Source of the DNA: Rossellomorea pakistanensis
GTDB taxonomy: Bacteria > Bacillota > Bacilli > Bacillales > Bacillaceae_B
Direction of reading: 5' to 3'
Length of the DNA stretch: 64,000 bases
NCBI RefSeq assembly: GCF_016908495.1
Contig: NZ_JAFBDZ010000003.1
Location: 248,001-312,000, forward strand
In this document: positions 9,490-17,353 of the stretch, in pieces
Position numbering within the stretch: position 1 is the stretch's first letter
Layout of the letters: the number at the start of each line of letters is the position of its first letter
Made by a program: the position numbers and the translations under genes
Notes under the pieces: generated by a model
What the model was told of the DNA's origin: nothing
What the model saw: only the letters and a program-made list of their open reading frames with translations
Databases searched by the model: none

Positions 9490-9506
9490 TTCTGATTATT
9501 TTAAAC

Positions 9507-9570
9507 AGCTTTAGTTTAAAGCTTCCTTCGATGTTTTTAATATAGGAAGCTAAAGAGCTAAAGCTTTTTA
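9507..9570 (+). terminator. Terminator after yjcA
   Basis: AGCTTTAG (9507-9514) and AGCTTCC (9520-9526) pair with GGAAGCT (9545-9551) and CTAAAGCT (9558-9565), ending in a T run. The two-part stem carries an internal loop. Confidence 0.65.
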
Positions 9571-9629
9571 TACATAGAAATTAAGTTTGTTTTTCTAAAC
9601 TACCAATTTTCCTTAGGCAAATGCAGGAT

Positions 9630-9657
9630 ACAAGCCATTTAATTGCTTCATATGATA
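9630..9657 (+). promoter_or_regulatory. Sigma-K-like promoter for the 36-residue gene
   Basis: ACA at 9630-9632, a 16-base spacer and CATATGATA at 9649-9657 fit the mother-cell sigma-K consensus (AC, 16-17 bases, CATANNNTA) exactly at the -10. It lies about 33 bases upstream of the small gene's start. Confidence 0.55.
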
Positions 9658-9689
9658 TTTAGTAGGAATGGAAAGAAGGAGGAAGCAAA

Positions 9690-9800
9690 ATGAATATGCC
9701 GTCATCTTCTAATAACAAATCAGTTCAAATTCAGCCCGTACAAAAGAAAAAAGGTTGCGGATGTGGAAAGAAAAAAAAGAAGCAAAAAAGATTGTCCTAA
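9690..9800 (+). CDS. Small lysine-rich GCGCG protein, probable spore protein
   Basis: A 36-residue protein, short enough to be missed by gene callers. The N-terminal half is polar (PSSSNNKSVQIQPVQ) and the C-terminal half is KKKGCGCGKKKKKQKRLS, with two cysteines in a lysine field. AAGGAGG stands 7 bases before ATG at 9690, a sigma-K-like promoter lies upstream and a terminator overlaps the stop codon, so the complete transcription unit is visible. The family is not recognised. The location inside the coat block suggests a coat or crust component, perhaps cross-linked through lysine or cysteine. Confidence 0.72.
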   Translation: MNMPSSSNNKSVQIQPVQKKKGCGCGKKKKKQKRLS

Positions 9801-9818
9801 GTGGCAATCTTTTTTTGG
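9788..9818 (+). terminator. Terminator overlapping the stop of the 36-residue gene
   Basis: AGATTGTCC pairs with GGCAATCT across the TAA stop, followed by seven T. The gene and its terminator are fused, as is common for very short Bacillus transcripts. Confidence 0.8.
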
Positions 9819-9865
9819 GGATAGGAAAGGATAAAATTTTGATTGAAACCTAAATAAATAGGATT

Positions 9866-9918
9866 ATTCGTGTATAGCTTCAGCTCCTGTTAAAGGTGCT
9901 TACGCTTTTCTTTTTTTT
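9866..9918. repeat. Degenerate copy of a Bacillus intergenic repeat
   Basis: TGTATAGCTTCAGCTCC followed closely by TTAAAGGTGCTTACGCTTTTC resembles the two ends of a structured intergenic repeat common in Bacillus genomes (TGTCTAGCTCCAGCGCC ... CAAGGCGCTTGCGCTTTTC, from memory), with the middle lost. A second trace is at 38130-38162. Confidence 0.4.
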
Positions 9919-9983
9919 ATTGGCATAAAAATTCCAAATAAGAAAAAAATAAGTGAAGATAATCTATAAAAGAGGAGTTTATT

Positions 9984-10454
9984 ATGAAAAAACTAGTATT
10001 TACAGTACCTTTATTGTTCCTGTTTAGTGGATGCTCTAATTTAGAAGAACCTCATGATGAAAGCAGAGTTGCATTGATTAAAAAAACAAACCCACCTCCA
10101 ATTGAGCTTGTTGATCACCCAGAAACAGATAGTGTCGGACATGCTATAAAAAAAGATGTGGACAAATTGGAAGAATTATACGATACCGCTGTGATTCAAG
10201 GAATGGATAAAGATGTCCTAGTTGCCTATAAAGTGAAGCACCTTCAACGATTTCATATGAAGAAAATTGAAAAAAAAATGAAGAAGAAGCTTGAGGAGAA
10301 ATATCCAGATATGGATTTTACGGTATCAAGTGATTATAAAATTTTTTTAGAAACGATTCGATTAAAGGAGAGAATTGAAAGTAAACATATCTCCAATAAA
10401 GAAGCAGAAAAAAGATTTAAAGAGATTGTCGACCTTCAACAGGAATTAACATAG
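9984..10454 (+). CDS. YhcN/YlaJ-family sporulation lipoprotein
   Basis: A 156-residue exported lipoprotein: the signal peptide ends in the lipobox LFSGC (cysteine 17), and a charged Lys/Glu-rich helical body follows. Such proteins are the first gene of SpoVA2-type operons in Bacilli, followed directly by spoVAC, as here (14-base gap). It would be anchored in a forespore membrane. AGAGGAG precedes ATG. The family match rests on context plus the lipoprotein architecture, because the YhcN domain itself is weakly conserved. Confidence 0.75.
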   Translation: MKKLVFTVPLLFLFSGCSNLEEPHDESRVALIKKTNPPPIELVDHPETDSVGHAIKKDVDKLEELYDTAVIQGMDKDVLVAYKVKHLQRFHMKKIEKKMKKKLEEKYPDMDFTVSSDYKIFLETIRLKERIESKHISNKEAEKRFKEIVDLQQELT

Positions 10455-10468
10455 AGAGGAGCAGGAAT

Positions 10469-10939
10469 ATGAGCAAAAAACAAAAGACACCTGAACAGAT
10501 GCAATATGAAAAGGTAGAGCAGAAACATGAAACAAAACGACCTGTTGTGAAAAATTGTATTAAGGCGTTTTTTATCGGTGGATTGTTTTGTATTGTGGGG
10601 CAAGCTATATCATATTTCTATATTTATTTTTTTAATTTTACAGAACAGACAGCTGGAAACCCAACTGTTGCCACAATGGTTTTTATTGCGATGCTTTTAA
10701 CAGGATTTGGTGTTTATGATCGAATTGGACAGTTTTCAGGAGCAGGAAGTGCTGTTCCGGTTACTGGTTTTGGAAATGCTGTCATCTCTGCAGCAATTGA
10801 ACATAGAACGGAAGGATATGTACTTGGTGTAGGTGGGAATATTTTTAAATTAGCTGGGGCAGTCATTGTATTTGGTGTGTTTTCTGCGTTTGTCGTTGCC
10901 CTTATTAAATCCATTCTGATTAAAATGGGGGTGATTTAA
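10469..10939 (+). CDS. spoVAC: Stage V sporulation protein AC
   Basis: Inner-membrane component of the SpoVA channel that takes up Ca-dipicolinic acid during sporulation and releases it on germination. It has 156 residues: a charged N terminus, then membrane helices and the conserved FGVYDRIGQFSGAGSAVPVTGFGN segment. AGGAG lies 8 bases before ATG. Its TAA overlaps the spoVAD ATG by one base, so the two are translationally coupled. It shares that motif layout with the following SpoVAE, as SpoVAC and SpoVAE do elsewhere. Confidence 0.96.
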   Translation: MSKKQKTPEQMQYEKVEQKHETKRPVVKNCIKAFFIGGLFCIVGQAISYFYIYFFNFTEQTAGNPTVATMVFIAMLLTGFGVYDRIGQFSGAGSAVPVTGFGNAVISAAIEHRTEGYVLGVGGNIFKLAGAVIVFGVFSAFVVALIKSILIKMGVI

Positions 10940-11955
10940 TGTTGAAAGGTAAATATTCTTGGCACTTTCAAAATAAACCAGTGATTTACTCTACAGGTGT
11001 TGTAGGAGGCCCATTCGAGAAACAAGGGCGTCTTGCTGAGGATTTTGACTCATTTTATGATGATCTTTGGATGGGAGAGGATACGTATGAGAAAGCAAAC
11101 CGTACTTTGATTGAGGATGCGGTAAATCTTGCTCTCGAAAAAGGGAACATTCAAAGCGATCAAGTACAATTTTTCCTTTCAGGTGATTTAATTAATCAAA
11201 TAACTCCTTCTAGCTTTGCGGCGAGAACGAGTAAAATACCATATTTTGGATTATTTGGTGCGTGTTCCACTTCAATGGAGGGTCTAGCACTAGCTTCATT
11301 TATAGTCGATTCTCAAGGAGCGGAAAATGTAGTTACTGGAGCTTCAAGCCATAACGCAGCAACAGAGAAGCAATTCCGTTACCCGACTGAATACGGGAGT
11401 CAAAAACCTCCAACAGCTCAATGGACTGTAACAGGTGCAGGTTATGCAGTTGTAACAAATGGATTAAATGCAGTTGGTAAAATGCCACGTGTTACTTCAG
11501 CGACAATTGGCAAAGTGCTTGATCTTGGATTTACTGATCCTTTCAATATGGGAGGTGCGATGGCCCCTGCGGCTGTGGATACAATCGTCCAGCATTTTCA
11601 AGATTTAGAACGTGATCCAAGTTATTATGACCTTATTATTACAGGGGACTTAGCAAAAATCGGGCGTGAAACAGCCTTGGAATTATTAGAACAAAAAGGC
11701 TATACCTTAAATGAAGATCAATTTATGGATTGCGGGCTATTAATATATGACGCCAATCAGCCTGTTCAATCTGGTGCAAGTGGACCAGGGTGCTCAGCTG
11801 CTGTCTTATATGGGCATTTATTAAACCAAATGAAAAAAGGGGTATACCAAAAGATTCTAGTTGTTGCAACAGGAGCTTTATTATCACCGTTAACTTTTCA
11901 GCAAGATGAAACCATCCCATGTATCGCCCATGCGGTTTCTGTTGAATATTGTTAA
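10939..11955 (+). CDS. spoVAD: Stage V sporulation protein AD
   Basis: Soluble SpoVA subunit with a thiolase/ketoacyl-synthase III fold that binds dipicolinic acid on the inner forespore membrane. The 338-residue length is normal for the family. Recognisable are the YFGLFGACSTSMEGLALAS block and the C-terminal GASGPGCSAAVLYGHLL. The start ATG at 10939 overlaps the spoVAC stop. Downstream, spoVAE begins 24 bases later behind its own GGAGG. Family identity is very secure. Confidence 0.97.
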   Translation: MLKGKYSWHFQNKPVIYSTGVVGGPFEKQGRLAEDFDSFYDDLWMGEDTYEKANRTLIEDAVNLALEKGNIQSDQVQFFLSGDLINQITPSSFAARTSKIPYFGLFGACSTSMEGLALASFIVDSQGAENVVTGASSHNAATEKQFRYPTEYGSQKPPTAQWTVTGAGYAVVTNGLNAVGKMPRVTSATIGKVLDLGFTDPFNMGGAMAPAAVDTIVQHFQDLERDPSYYDLIITGDLAKIGRETALELLEQKGYTLNEDQFMDCGLLIYDANQPVQSGASGPGCSAAVLYGHLLNQMKKGVYQKILVVATGALLSPLTFQQDETIPCIAHAVSVEYC

Positions 11956-11979
11956 AATGCGGAAAGGAGGAAGTAACTC

Positions 11980-12336
11980 ATGCTTGCAATGTTTTTTTGG
12001 GCTTTTGTTATAGGAGGTATTATTTGTGTAATTGGTCAGCTTTTATTTGACATTGCCAAATTAACACCAGGTCATACATTAAGTCTTCTTGTTGTAGCCG
12101 GTGCTGTATTAGCAGGTTTTGGACTTTATGAGCCACTCATTGATTTTGCCGGAGCAGGAGCCACGATTCCCATTACAAGTTTCGGAAATTCGCTTGTTCA
12201 AGGAGCAATGCAGGAATCAGAACAACATGGAATTATTGGTGTGTTAACAGGTATGTTCGAAGTAACAAGCTCTGGGATATCTGCGGCTATTATCTTTGGA
12301 TTTTTAGGTGCGCTATTATTTAAACCAAAAGGGTAA
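11980..12336 (+). CDS. spoVAE: Stage V sporulation protein AE (SpoVAEb)
   Basis: Membrane subunit of the SpoVA channel, 118 residues with three or four hydrophobic helices and the conserved [20 protein letters not shown] and [10 protein letters not shown] segments that parallel SpoVAC. AAAGGAGG precedes ATG at 11980. It corresponds to SpoVAEb; the soluble SpoVAEa partner of the canonical B. subtilis spoVA operon is absent, as is spoVAA-AB-AF, which marks this as the SpoVA2-type cluster. Confidence 0.95.
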   Translation: MLAMFFWAFVIGGIICVIGQLLFDIAKLTPGHTLSLLVVAGAVLAGFGLYEPLIDFAGAGATIPITSFGNSLVQGAMQESEQHGIIGVLTGMFEVTSSGISAAIIFGFLGALLFKPKG

Positions 12337-12351
12337 AGAAGGTGTCAGGAT

Positions 12352-13041
12352 TTGCCGGAGTATTTTGAAGTTGCATTTAGGAGTATCGGAATTGTTGCAG
12401 CGTTATTTTTTATCACAAAACTCCTTGGGAAAAAACAGCTTTCTAAACTTTCTTTTTTTGAATATATTACGGGAGTGACGGTAGGGAGTATTGCTGGAAC
12501 CCTTTCCATGGATCTTGATTTAGCACTTGGAGAAGGGCTAATGAGTATCCTGATTTGGTTTTCAATCCCATTCATCTTTTCTTTAATTTCATTGAAAAGC
12601 ACTAAATTTAGACATTTTGTAGAAGGAATCCCAACAGTATTTATTGAGAACGGTAACATTGATGAAAAGGCTTTAAAAAGAGAGAAATACACAACAGATG
12701 AATTATTAGAGCAGCTGAGGAAAAAAAATATATTTCGAGTTGCCGATGTAGAATTTGCATCATTGGATACGAATGGCGATTTAAGTGTCTTGTTGAAAAA
12801 GAATAAACAGCCTCTCATTTTTGAAGATATTAACATAGCTATGAAAAAAGCGACTACTCCTCAAATGGTTATAAGTGATGGGGTTGTAGACAAAGCGGCA
12901 TTAAAGAAAGTCGGCTTCAATGAAGCTTGGCTTCAAAGTGAGCTCAAAAAAAGAAATATTGGTATAACAGACATCTTTTTAGCCCAGTTAGATGAGGATG
13001 GTCACTTGACTTTAGATCTTTTTCATTGGCAGAAGAATTAA
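12352..13041 (+). CDS. DUF421 (YetF-like) membrane protein of the SpoVA2 cluster
   Basis: A 229-residue protein with three N-terminal helices and a soluble DUF421 domain (YetF/YkjA/YrbG group). The start is TTG at 12352, 15 bases after spoVAE, with AAGGTG 7 bases before it. SpoVA2-type and transferable spoVA2mob operons end in such a DUF421 protein, supporting one operon from 9984 to 13041. In related species YetF-type proteins help modulate germination. A second DUF421 protein of different sequence lies at 15265-15939. Confidence 0.88.
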   Translation: MPEYFEVAFRSIGIVAALFFITKLLGKKQLSKLSFFEYITGVTVGSIAGTLSMDLDLALGEGLMSILIWFSIPFIFSLISLKSTKFRHFVEGIPTVFIENGNIDEKALKREKYTTDELLEQLRKKNIFRVADVEFASLDTNGDLSVLLKKNKQPLIFEDINIAMKKATTPQMVISDGVVDKAALKKVGFNEAWLQSELKKRNIGITDIFLAQLDEDGHLTLDLFHWQKN

Positions 13042-13075
13042 AACTGATCATTATTATGAATTAACTATCGCCCAT

Positions 13076-13103
13076 ACACATTTATCCACTCTTACATATG
13101 TTA
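13076..13103 (+). promoter_or_regulatory. Sigma-K-like promoter for yjcZ
   Basis: ACAC at 13076-13079, about 15 bases, then CATATGTTA at 13095-13103, an exact CATANNNTA. It lies 36 bases before the start of the small YjcZ-like gene. Confidence 0.5.
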
Positions 13104-13138
13104 ATAGGGAGCTTTAGGATAAAGTGAGGTGATACTTA

Positions 13139-13270
13139 ATGCCTTATGGATACGGAGGATATGGCTATGGTGGTTATGGCTGTGGCTATGGCGGTGGTTA
13201 CGGATCAACATTTGTATTAATCGTAGTATTATTCATCTTGTTGATCATTGTCGGTGCAAGTTTCTGCTAA
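13139..13270 (+). CDS. yjcZ: YjcZ-family small sporulation protein
   Basis: A 43-residue protein: a Gly/Tyr-rich head ([20 protein letters not shown]) and a single hydrophobic helix ([20 protein letters not shown]). This is the YjcZ/YhjG-like sporulation-protein pattern. A longer open frame over the same DNA (13129-13389) reads as nonsense and is rejected. GTGAGGTG precedes ATG. It carries a sigma-K-like promoter and its own terminator, and stands before spoVIF as in B. subtilis. The molecular role is unknown. Confidence 0.88.
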   Translation: MPYGYGGYGYGGYGCGYGGGYGSTFVLIVVLFILLIIVGASFC

Positions 13271-13288
13271 TTAAATACTCGTGTGTGG

Positions 13289-13323
13289 AGGTGAATCCAA
13301 ACGGATCACCTCTGTTTTTTTGT
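13289..13323 (+). terminator. Terminator after yjcZ
   Basis: GAGGTGAATCC pairs with GGATCACCTC around an AAAC loop, followed by TGTTTTTTT. A second hairpin, CCTTTTGGT/ACCAAAGG, sits at 13446-13490. Otherwise the 300-base gap to spoVIF shows nothing. Confidence 0.85.
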
Positions 13324-13569
13324 TTAGCTGTATTCATAAGATTTGTTGCTATTAGAACAACAAGAAACACTATATGTGCAGAGATCTAAATGGGGAGGAC
13401 GGATTTGATAAAATTGATGATTAGCCAATTTTTTTGTATTAGATGCCTTTTGGTACACTAAAAACATCTTTTAACACCAAAGGAGTTTTTGTTTTTTCTA
13501 GCATAATGAGGCGAACCAATCTTTTGCATATTACATATCATGAAAGTAGTTGTAAAGGAGGCGTAGAAG

Positions 13570-13839
13570 ATGAATAATAACTTCTTTAAAAATATTGAGA
13601 AAAAAACCGGAGTCAATATGAACGATGTTTTTGAATTAGCCAATTCATTACAGAACGCTAATTTTAAAGATGAACAAACCGTTCGTGGAGTCATTAGACG
13701 AGTGTCCCAAATCGCCAATAAATCTGTAAATAAAGAAACTGAAGACAAAATTGTTAAATCCATTATTAATGATGGAAAACAACTTGATTTTGGAACCATT
13801 TCCAAAATGATAAATAATACCAATAATGGCAAGAAATAA
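13570..13839 (+). CDS. spoVIF: Stage VI sporulation protein F
   Basis: An 89-residue protein matching SpoVIF (YjcC, 88 residues), required late in coat assembly and GerE-dependent gene expression in B. subtilis. Visible family features: NNFFKNIEKKTGVNMNDVF at the start, then the VRGVIRRVSQIANKSV core. GGAGG lies 8 bases before ATG. It follows yjcZ as expected. A GAGGA/TCCTC hairpin and a T run near 13847-13888 probably end the transcript. Confidence 0.92.
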   Translation: MNNNFFKNIEKKTGVNMNDVFELANSLQNANFKDEQTVRGVIRRVSQIANKSVNKETEDKIVKSIINDGKQLDFGTISKMINNTNNGKK

Positions 13840-14008
13840 GGAGGAGAGGATGACCTTTTAGGGAGTCCTCTTTATTATTGTTTTTTTTTCATCCCTTTAA
13901 GTTGCACCCTTTCACTTTCTTTATCTTATCCCTGAACACTTACTCGCTCGATAAATAACAACCTTATATCCATATTTTTTCAATTTCACACCCAAATAAT
14001 CTCTCAAA

Positions 14009-14043
14009 TTACCGAATAGTTTATAGTAATTGAATTTCGGTAA
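14009..14043. repeat. Inverted repeat upstream of the 93-residue gene
   Basis: TTACCGAA (14009-14016) and TTCGGTAA (14036-14043) form an 8-bp inverted repeat with a 19-base AT-rich spacer, ending 24 bases before the next start. It could be an operator or a weak hairpin. Confidence 0.35.
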
Positions 14044-14066
14044 AGTGTTAAGAGAGGTGAAGAAAA

Positions 14067-14348
14067 ATGGGTTACATTGCTCCAATCCCTCATCATCAGT
14101 ATAAACAATATGCAGAACGAGAAATGAAAATAGTGTATGATCCTTTTAAATTTGTACCTATACCCAGAATTAACTTAAAATCGAAATTAAAGGAAAAGGA
14201 TCATACTCGACTTCAGCAAAAATTTTCAAGAAGGAAAAAGAAGCACCCAACCTTAATAAACAAAAAAATAATGCACGATTCTTCAATATCACCTGACTTT
14301 TTAGCAGAGTTTACAGGAAAAGGGATACACTTTAACGAATATGTTTGA
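14067..14348 (+). CDS. Conserved-looking hypothetical protein, 93 residues
   Basis: Not recognised. It starts MGYIAPIPHHQYKQYAER and is strongly basic in the middle (KFSRRKKKHPTLINKK), with an ordered-looking end (SPDFLAEFTGKGIHFNEYV). AGAGAGGTG lies 10 bases before ATG. The frame overlaps the first possible ATG of the following hydrolase, so the two are probably one operon. No signal peptide, membrane helix or cysteine is seen. Confidence 0.7.
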   Translation: MGYIAPIPHHQYKQYAEREMKIVYDPFKFVPIPRINLKSKLKEKDHTRLQQKFSRRKKKHPTLINKKIMHDSSISPDFLAEFTGKGIHFNEYV

Positions 14349-14370
14349 AAACAGGGAAAGGGAGATTTTC

Positions 14371-15261
14371 TTGAAATTTATAAAAGTAAGTGACGAATGT
14401 TTCTATTTTTCAAGTGCAGTCAATATTGGATATATCAAGAAAGATGGAAAAGGGTTGCTCATTGATTCGGGGATTGATAAATCAACGATGAAAAAAGTTT
14501 GTAATGAACTGAACGAAAACAAGTTCCCCCTTGATTATTTAATCATTACCCATGCTCACGCGGATCATTTTGGAGGTGGGCATTACATAAAAAGTACGTT
14601 AAACCTCCCTATATTTGCTCCTGCTTTGGAAGCGGCTATTATCGAAAACCCAGTTTTAGAACCGATTTATTTATGGAATGGTGCTTTTCCTCTTTCGGAA
14701 TTAAGGAATAAATTTCTTGAAGGAAAAGCTGTTAAAGTAGATCACTTTATCCATGAAGGTAAGCTAGAAATAGGACCTTTTGGTTTAGAGGTCCTAAGTT
14801 TACCTGGTCATTCCTATGGGCAAATCGGTATTTTATTTCAGGGTATCCTGTATGCGGCAGATAGCTATTTCGGAATGGCCGCATTGGATAAACATGTAGT
14901 GCCGTTTATTACTGATCTGAAGGAGGCACTGTCTACTCTGAAATATTTGAGTGAGTTCCCTTGTCAAGGCTCCATTCCTGGGCACGGACCATTTGAGGAA
15001 GACTTTCATTTAACCATTCAACAGAATATAAATGTCCATAATAAGCAATTGGCCACTCTTGAGGGTTTGATACAAAAATATACATCTATTCCATTTGAAA
15101 AATTATTATCAAGATTCCTCGATGTGAATGATTTAAATGTAAACAATATTGGGCAGCTTCTCTTGTTTAGAACGACTTTTACAGCATATTTGACATATCT
15201 AATGGAACAAAAGACCATCAATCTTTGCGTCAAAAACAATCACCTAATGGTCGAATGGTAA
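14371..15261 (+). CDS. Metallo-beta-lactamase-fold hydrolase
   Basis: Zinc hydrolase of about 296 residues. The motif ITHAHADHFGGGHY holds the metal ligands (HxHxDH), with later ligands in LPGHSYGQIG, the DSYFGMAA region and SIPGHGPF. The TTG at 14371 has AAAGGGAG 6 bases before it and is preferred; an ATG at 14341 in frame overlaps the upstream gene but has a poorly placed site. The substrate is not readable (glyoxalase-II-like, quorum lactone and nuclease members share the fold). Confidence 0.85.
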   Translation: MKFIKVSDECFYFSSAVNIGYIKKDGKGLLIDSGIDKSTMKKVCNELNENKFPLDYLIITHAHADHFGGGHYIKSTLNLPIFAPALEAAIIENPVLEPIYLWNGAFPLSELRNKFLEGKAVKVDHFIHEGKLEIGPFGLEVLSLPGHSYGQIGILFQGILYAADSYFGMAALDKHVVPFITDLKEALSTLKYLSEFPCQGSIPGHGPFEEDFHLTIQQNINVHNKQLATLEGLIQKYTSIPFEKLLSRFLDVNDLNVNNIGQLLLFRTTFTAYLTYLMEQKTINLCVKNNHLMVEW

Positions 15262-15264
15262 GTT

Positions 15265-15939
15265 TTAATAACTCTGTATAAAGAACCCTTCCACATCTTC
15301 CCACTCTGCAAAGAGAACCTCTTTTGCGGAGTGGAATCCATGTTTTTTTATTTCCTCCATTAACCATTCTTTGTTTGCATCAATTATTTTTAAGTTATCA
15401 TAAATAATCTCCCCGTCCATGATTAACGCAATTGGGATTGTAACCTTTGATGGCTTAAGATTTAAATCCTGTCTTTTAACCAATTCGAACATTGACTTTT
15501 TAACAACACTAAGTGAACCATTCGGTTCTAGGAAAGCGAATTCGCACTCCCTTACTGAGAATATATCTTTAGCCCTTAATAGGTGTTGAAGCTGATTAAG
15601 ATCTAAATGATTTTTCTTGAGCTGTTGAAAATTAATTTTTCCTTTATGTATGACGATTGCAGGAGTGCCTTCTAATACATGTCTAAACCTTCGATATCTT
15701 TGAGTGAAGTGTTCAGTAAGATAGATTAATCCTCCCCAAATAATAATGGCAAATAATATTTCCTTCACACCGGTTTTGCCATCATACAATGAATTTCCAA
15801 CAAGTTCCCCCAAGATTAACGCTGAAATGAAGTCAAATGCTGTAATTTGTGTAATTTGAGTTTTTCCCAGGATTTTTGTTAATAATAAAAGTGCAACAAA
15901 ACCAATAGTGAGTTCTATAGCGATCCCAAATAAATCCAT
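15265..15939 (-). CDS. DUF421 (YetF-like) membrane protein
   Basis: A 224-residue protein with three N-terminal helices (first FGIAIELTIGFVALLLLTKILG), then the DUF421 domain (KTQITQITAFDFISALILGELVGN and FRHVLEGTPAIVIHKGKI). It ends within 4 bases of the convergent hydrolase gene. It differs from the DUF421 protein of the spoVA2 cluster, so this is not a recent duplicate. GGGGTC-type ribosome pairing upstream of ATG at 15939 is modest. Function is unknown. Confidence 0.87.
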   Translation of the reverse strand: MDLFGIAIELTIGFVALLLLTKILGKTQITQITAFDFISALILGELVGNSLYDGKTGVKEILFAIIIWGGLIYLTEHFTQRYRRFRHVLEGTPAIVIHKGKINFQQLKKNHLDLNQLQHLLRAKDIFSVRECEFAFLEPNGSLSVVKKSMFELVKRQDLNLKPSKVTIPIALIMDGEIIYDNLKIIDANKEWLMEEIKKHGFHSAKEVLFAEWEDVEGFFIQSY

Positions 15940-16151
15940 AGAAAGACCCCTTTATAATAAGTAATAGCTGTTTTCGCAAGTGTTGTTGCTTTTACAAGTT
16001 TAAATCTAAATTTATTATAATTTGATTATATGAAGTTAGAAGTTGGAGTGGACCGAATCATAAAGTTATTAGCAACAACTTTGCGTAAAGAGCAAAAGTA
16101 TTCTATGACATTATGGTCTGATTCGTAGCGGAATATACAATGAAAATGAAA

Positions 16152-16190
16152 GAGGGTGACCCTTTATTTAGGGGCACCCTCAGCTTCTTT
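16152..16190. terminator. Terminator downstream of yjcF
   Basis: GAGGGTGACCC (16152-16162) pairs with GGGGCACCCTC (16171-16181) around a T/A-rich loop. It lies just past the minus-strand yjcF stop. The 250-base gap to the DUF421 promoter holds nothing else clear. Confidence 0.7.
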
Positions 16191-16195
16191 TCTGT

Positions 16196-16618
16196 TTATA
16201 ATGTCTTGGTCATTGTTTTATGTGGGATTCCGGCGTCCATAAACTCATCAGAAACAACATGGTAGCCTAGGCCTTCATAGAAAGGAATGGCTTGTGTCTG
16301 TGCGTTTAGTTTTAAGGAAGGAATCGCTTGTTGTTTTGCATATTCCTCTATTGCATCCATGATTCTCTTTCCTGCGCCTGTACCTCGCTGATGTTTGACA
16401 ACACAAATTCTTTCCACCTTGCCTATACCATCTACTAAACGAAAGCGTCCTGCTCCTATTGGTTCTGATTCGAGATAAAGAACGAAATGAGTAGACTCGT
16501 CTTCCAAATCATCAATCTCAATTTCCATAGGAACCATTTGTTCATCTACAAATACGGTTTTTCGTACAGAAAATGCATCGTCTAGCTGAGACTTTGATTC
16601 AACTACATAAACATTCAC
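16196..16618 (-). CDS. yjcF: GNAT-family N-acetyltransferase YjcF
   Basis: A 140-residue acetyltransferase, the same length as B. subtilis YjcF. The acetyl-CoA loop is KVERICVVKHQRGTGAGKRIMDA, followed by LKLNAQTQAIPFYEGLGY. Acceptor unknown. It follows yjcG with a 6-base gap, so the two are one operon. Order yjcF-yjcG-yjcH on one strand is as in B. subtilis. Confidence 0.92.
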   Translation of the reverse strand: MNVYVVESKSQLDDAFSVRKTVFVDEQMVPMEIEIDDLEDESTHFVLYLESEPIGAGRFRLVDGIGKVERICVVKHQRGTGAGKRIMDAIEEYAKQQAIPSLKLNAQTQAIPFYEGLGYHVVSDEFMDAGIPHKTMTKTL

Positions 16619-16624
16619 TGTGAA

Positions 16625-17143
16625 TTAGTCCTTACCTAACCGGAATGTTTCATAAACTGTCCAAGAACCATTTTCAAGTTGATAGAGTAGGTGGAAGCGA
16701 TCGACAATCTCTTCATGGTCTATTCCCATCATTCTTAAAGAGCCATAGACATCCGAATGTTCATCATTGGAAAGTTTTTGAGCAACCGTAATATGTGGAA
16801 CAAATGCATACTCAGGTTCTAGTCCTAAAAATTCAGGCCCATGCATATCATTATGAAGCCCTTCTAATTCTGGATTTGAGTCTACTTTAAAATAGATAAC
16901 ATTGTTTACAGGCTGGAAAGAACTAATTTTATATGCCTTTAGGTTAAATGGGTCGTACTTTTTCGCAATATTACGCAGTTTGTCAGCAATTTCTTTAATA
17001 TGCCCATCATCATCTGTCGAAAACACATTTCTCAATGTAAGATGTGGTGGAATCAAAGCATAATGTGGATCATATCTTTTTCTGTAAGAATTCGCTAAAT
17101 CTTGTAATTTCTTCGATGGGAAAATAACAATTCCATAATTCAT
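16625..17143 (-). CDS. yjcG: 2H-phosphoesterase-like protein YjcG
   Basis: A 172-residue member of the 2'-5' RNA ligase/2H phosphoesterase superfamily, with the two required motifs HLTLRNVF and HITVAQKL. Substrate unknown. The frame opens at 17161, but that ATG lies inside the ribosome site; AGGAGG is 9 bases before ATG at 17143, giving the size known for YjcG. It is operonic with yjcF. Confidence 0.92.
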   Translation of the reverse strand: MNYGIVIFPSKKLQDLANSYRKRYDPHYALIPPHLTLRNVFSTDDDGHIKEIADKLRNIAKKYDPFNLKAYKISSFQPVNNVIYFKVDSNPELEGLHNDMHGPEFLGLEPEYAFVPHITVAQKLSNDEHSDVYGSLRMMGIDHEEIVDRFHLLYQLENGSWTVYETFRLGKD

Positions 17144-17353
17144 TTTGTACAACCTCCTCATTCCATTAGATACTAAATTAGAGCATATCTTATATTATAG
17201 CAAATTTTCAAACATTTTCACATAGGGCGAATGGTTTGGAGTTTTTTATGAGAGGACTCTATATGATGGTATTGGACCAGCATATAGAATCACCCTATAT
17301 TCATTTGTATTAAGTTGTTTTTGTCATTGTCCATTTCTTATTTCAATTAATGC

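Noticed and set aside
12345..12836. 163-residue open frame antisense to the DUF421 gene
   Set aside because: Shadow frame; the plus-strand protein is a clear DUF421 member in operon context.
13129..13389. 86-residue open frame over the yjcZ region
   Set aside because: It reads Trp/Leu-rich nonsense in the shifted frame; the correct frame gives the recognisable 43-residue YjcZ protein.
16013..16030. PerR-like palindrome TTATAATTTGATTATA
   Set aside because: The half-sites are two bases too far apart for the PerR consensus, and the region is simply AT-rich.
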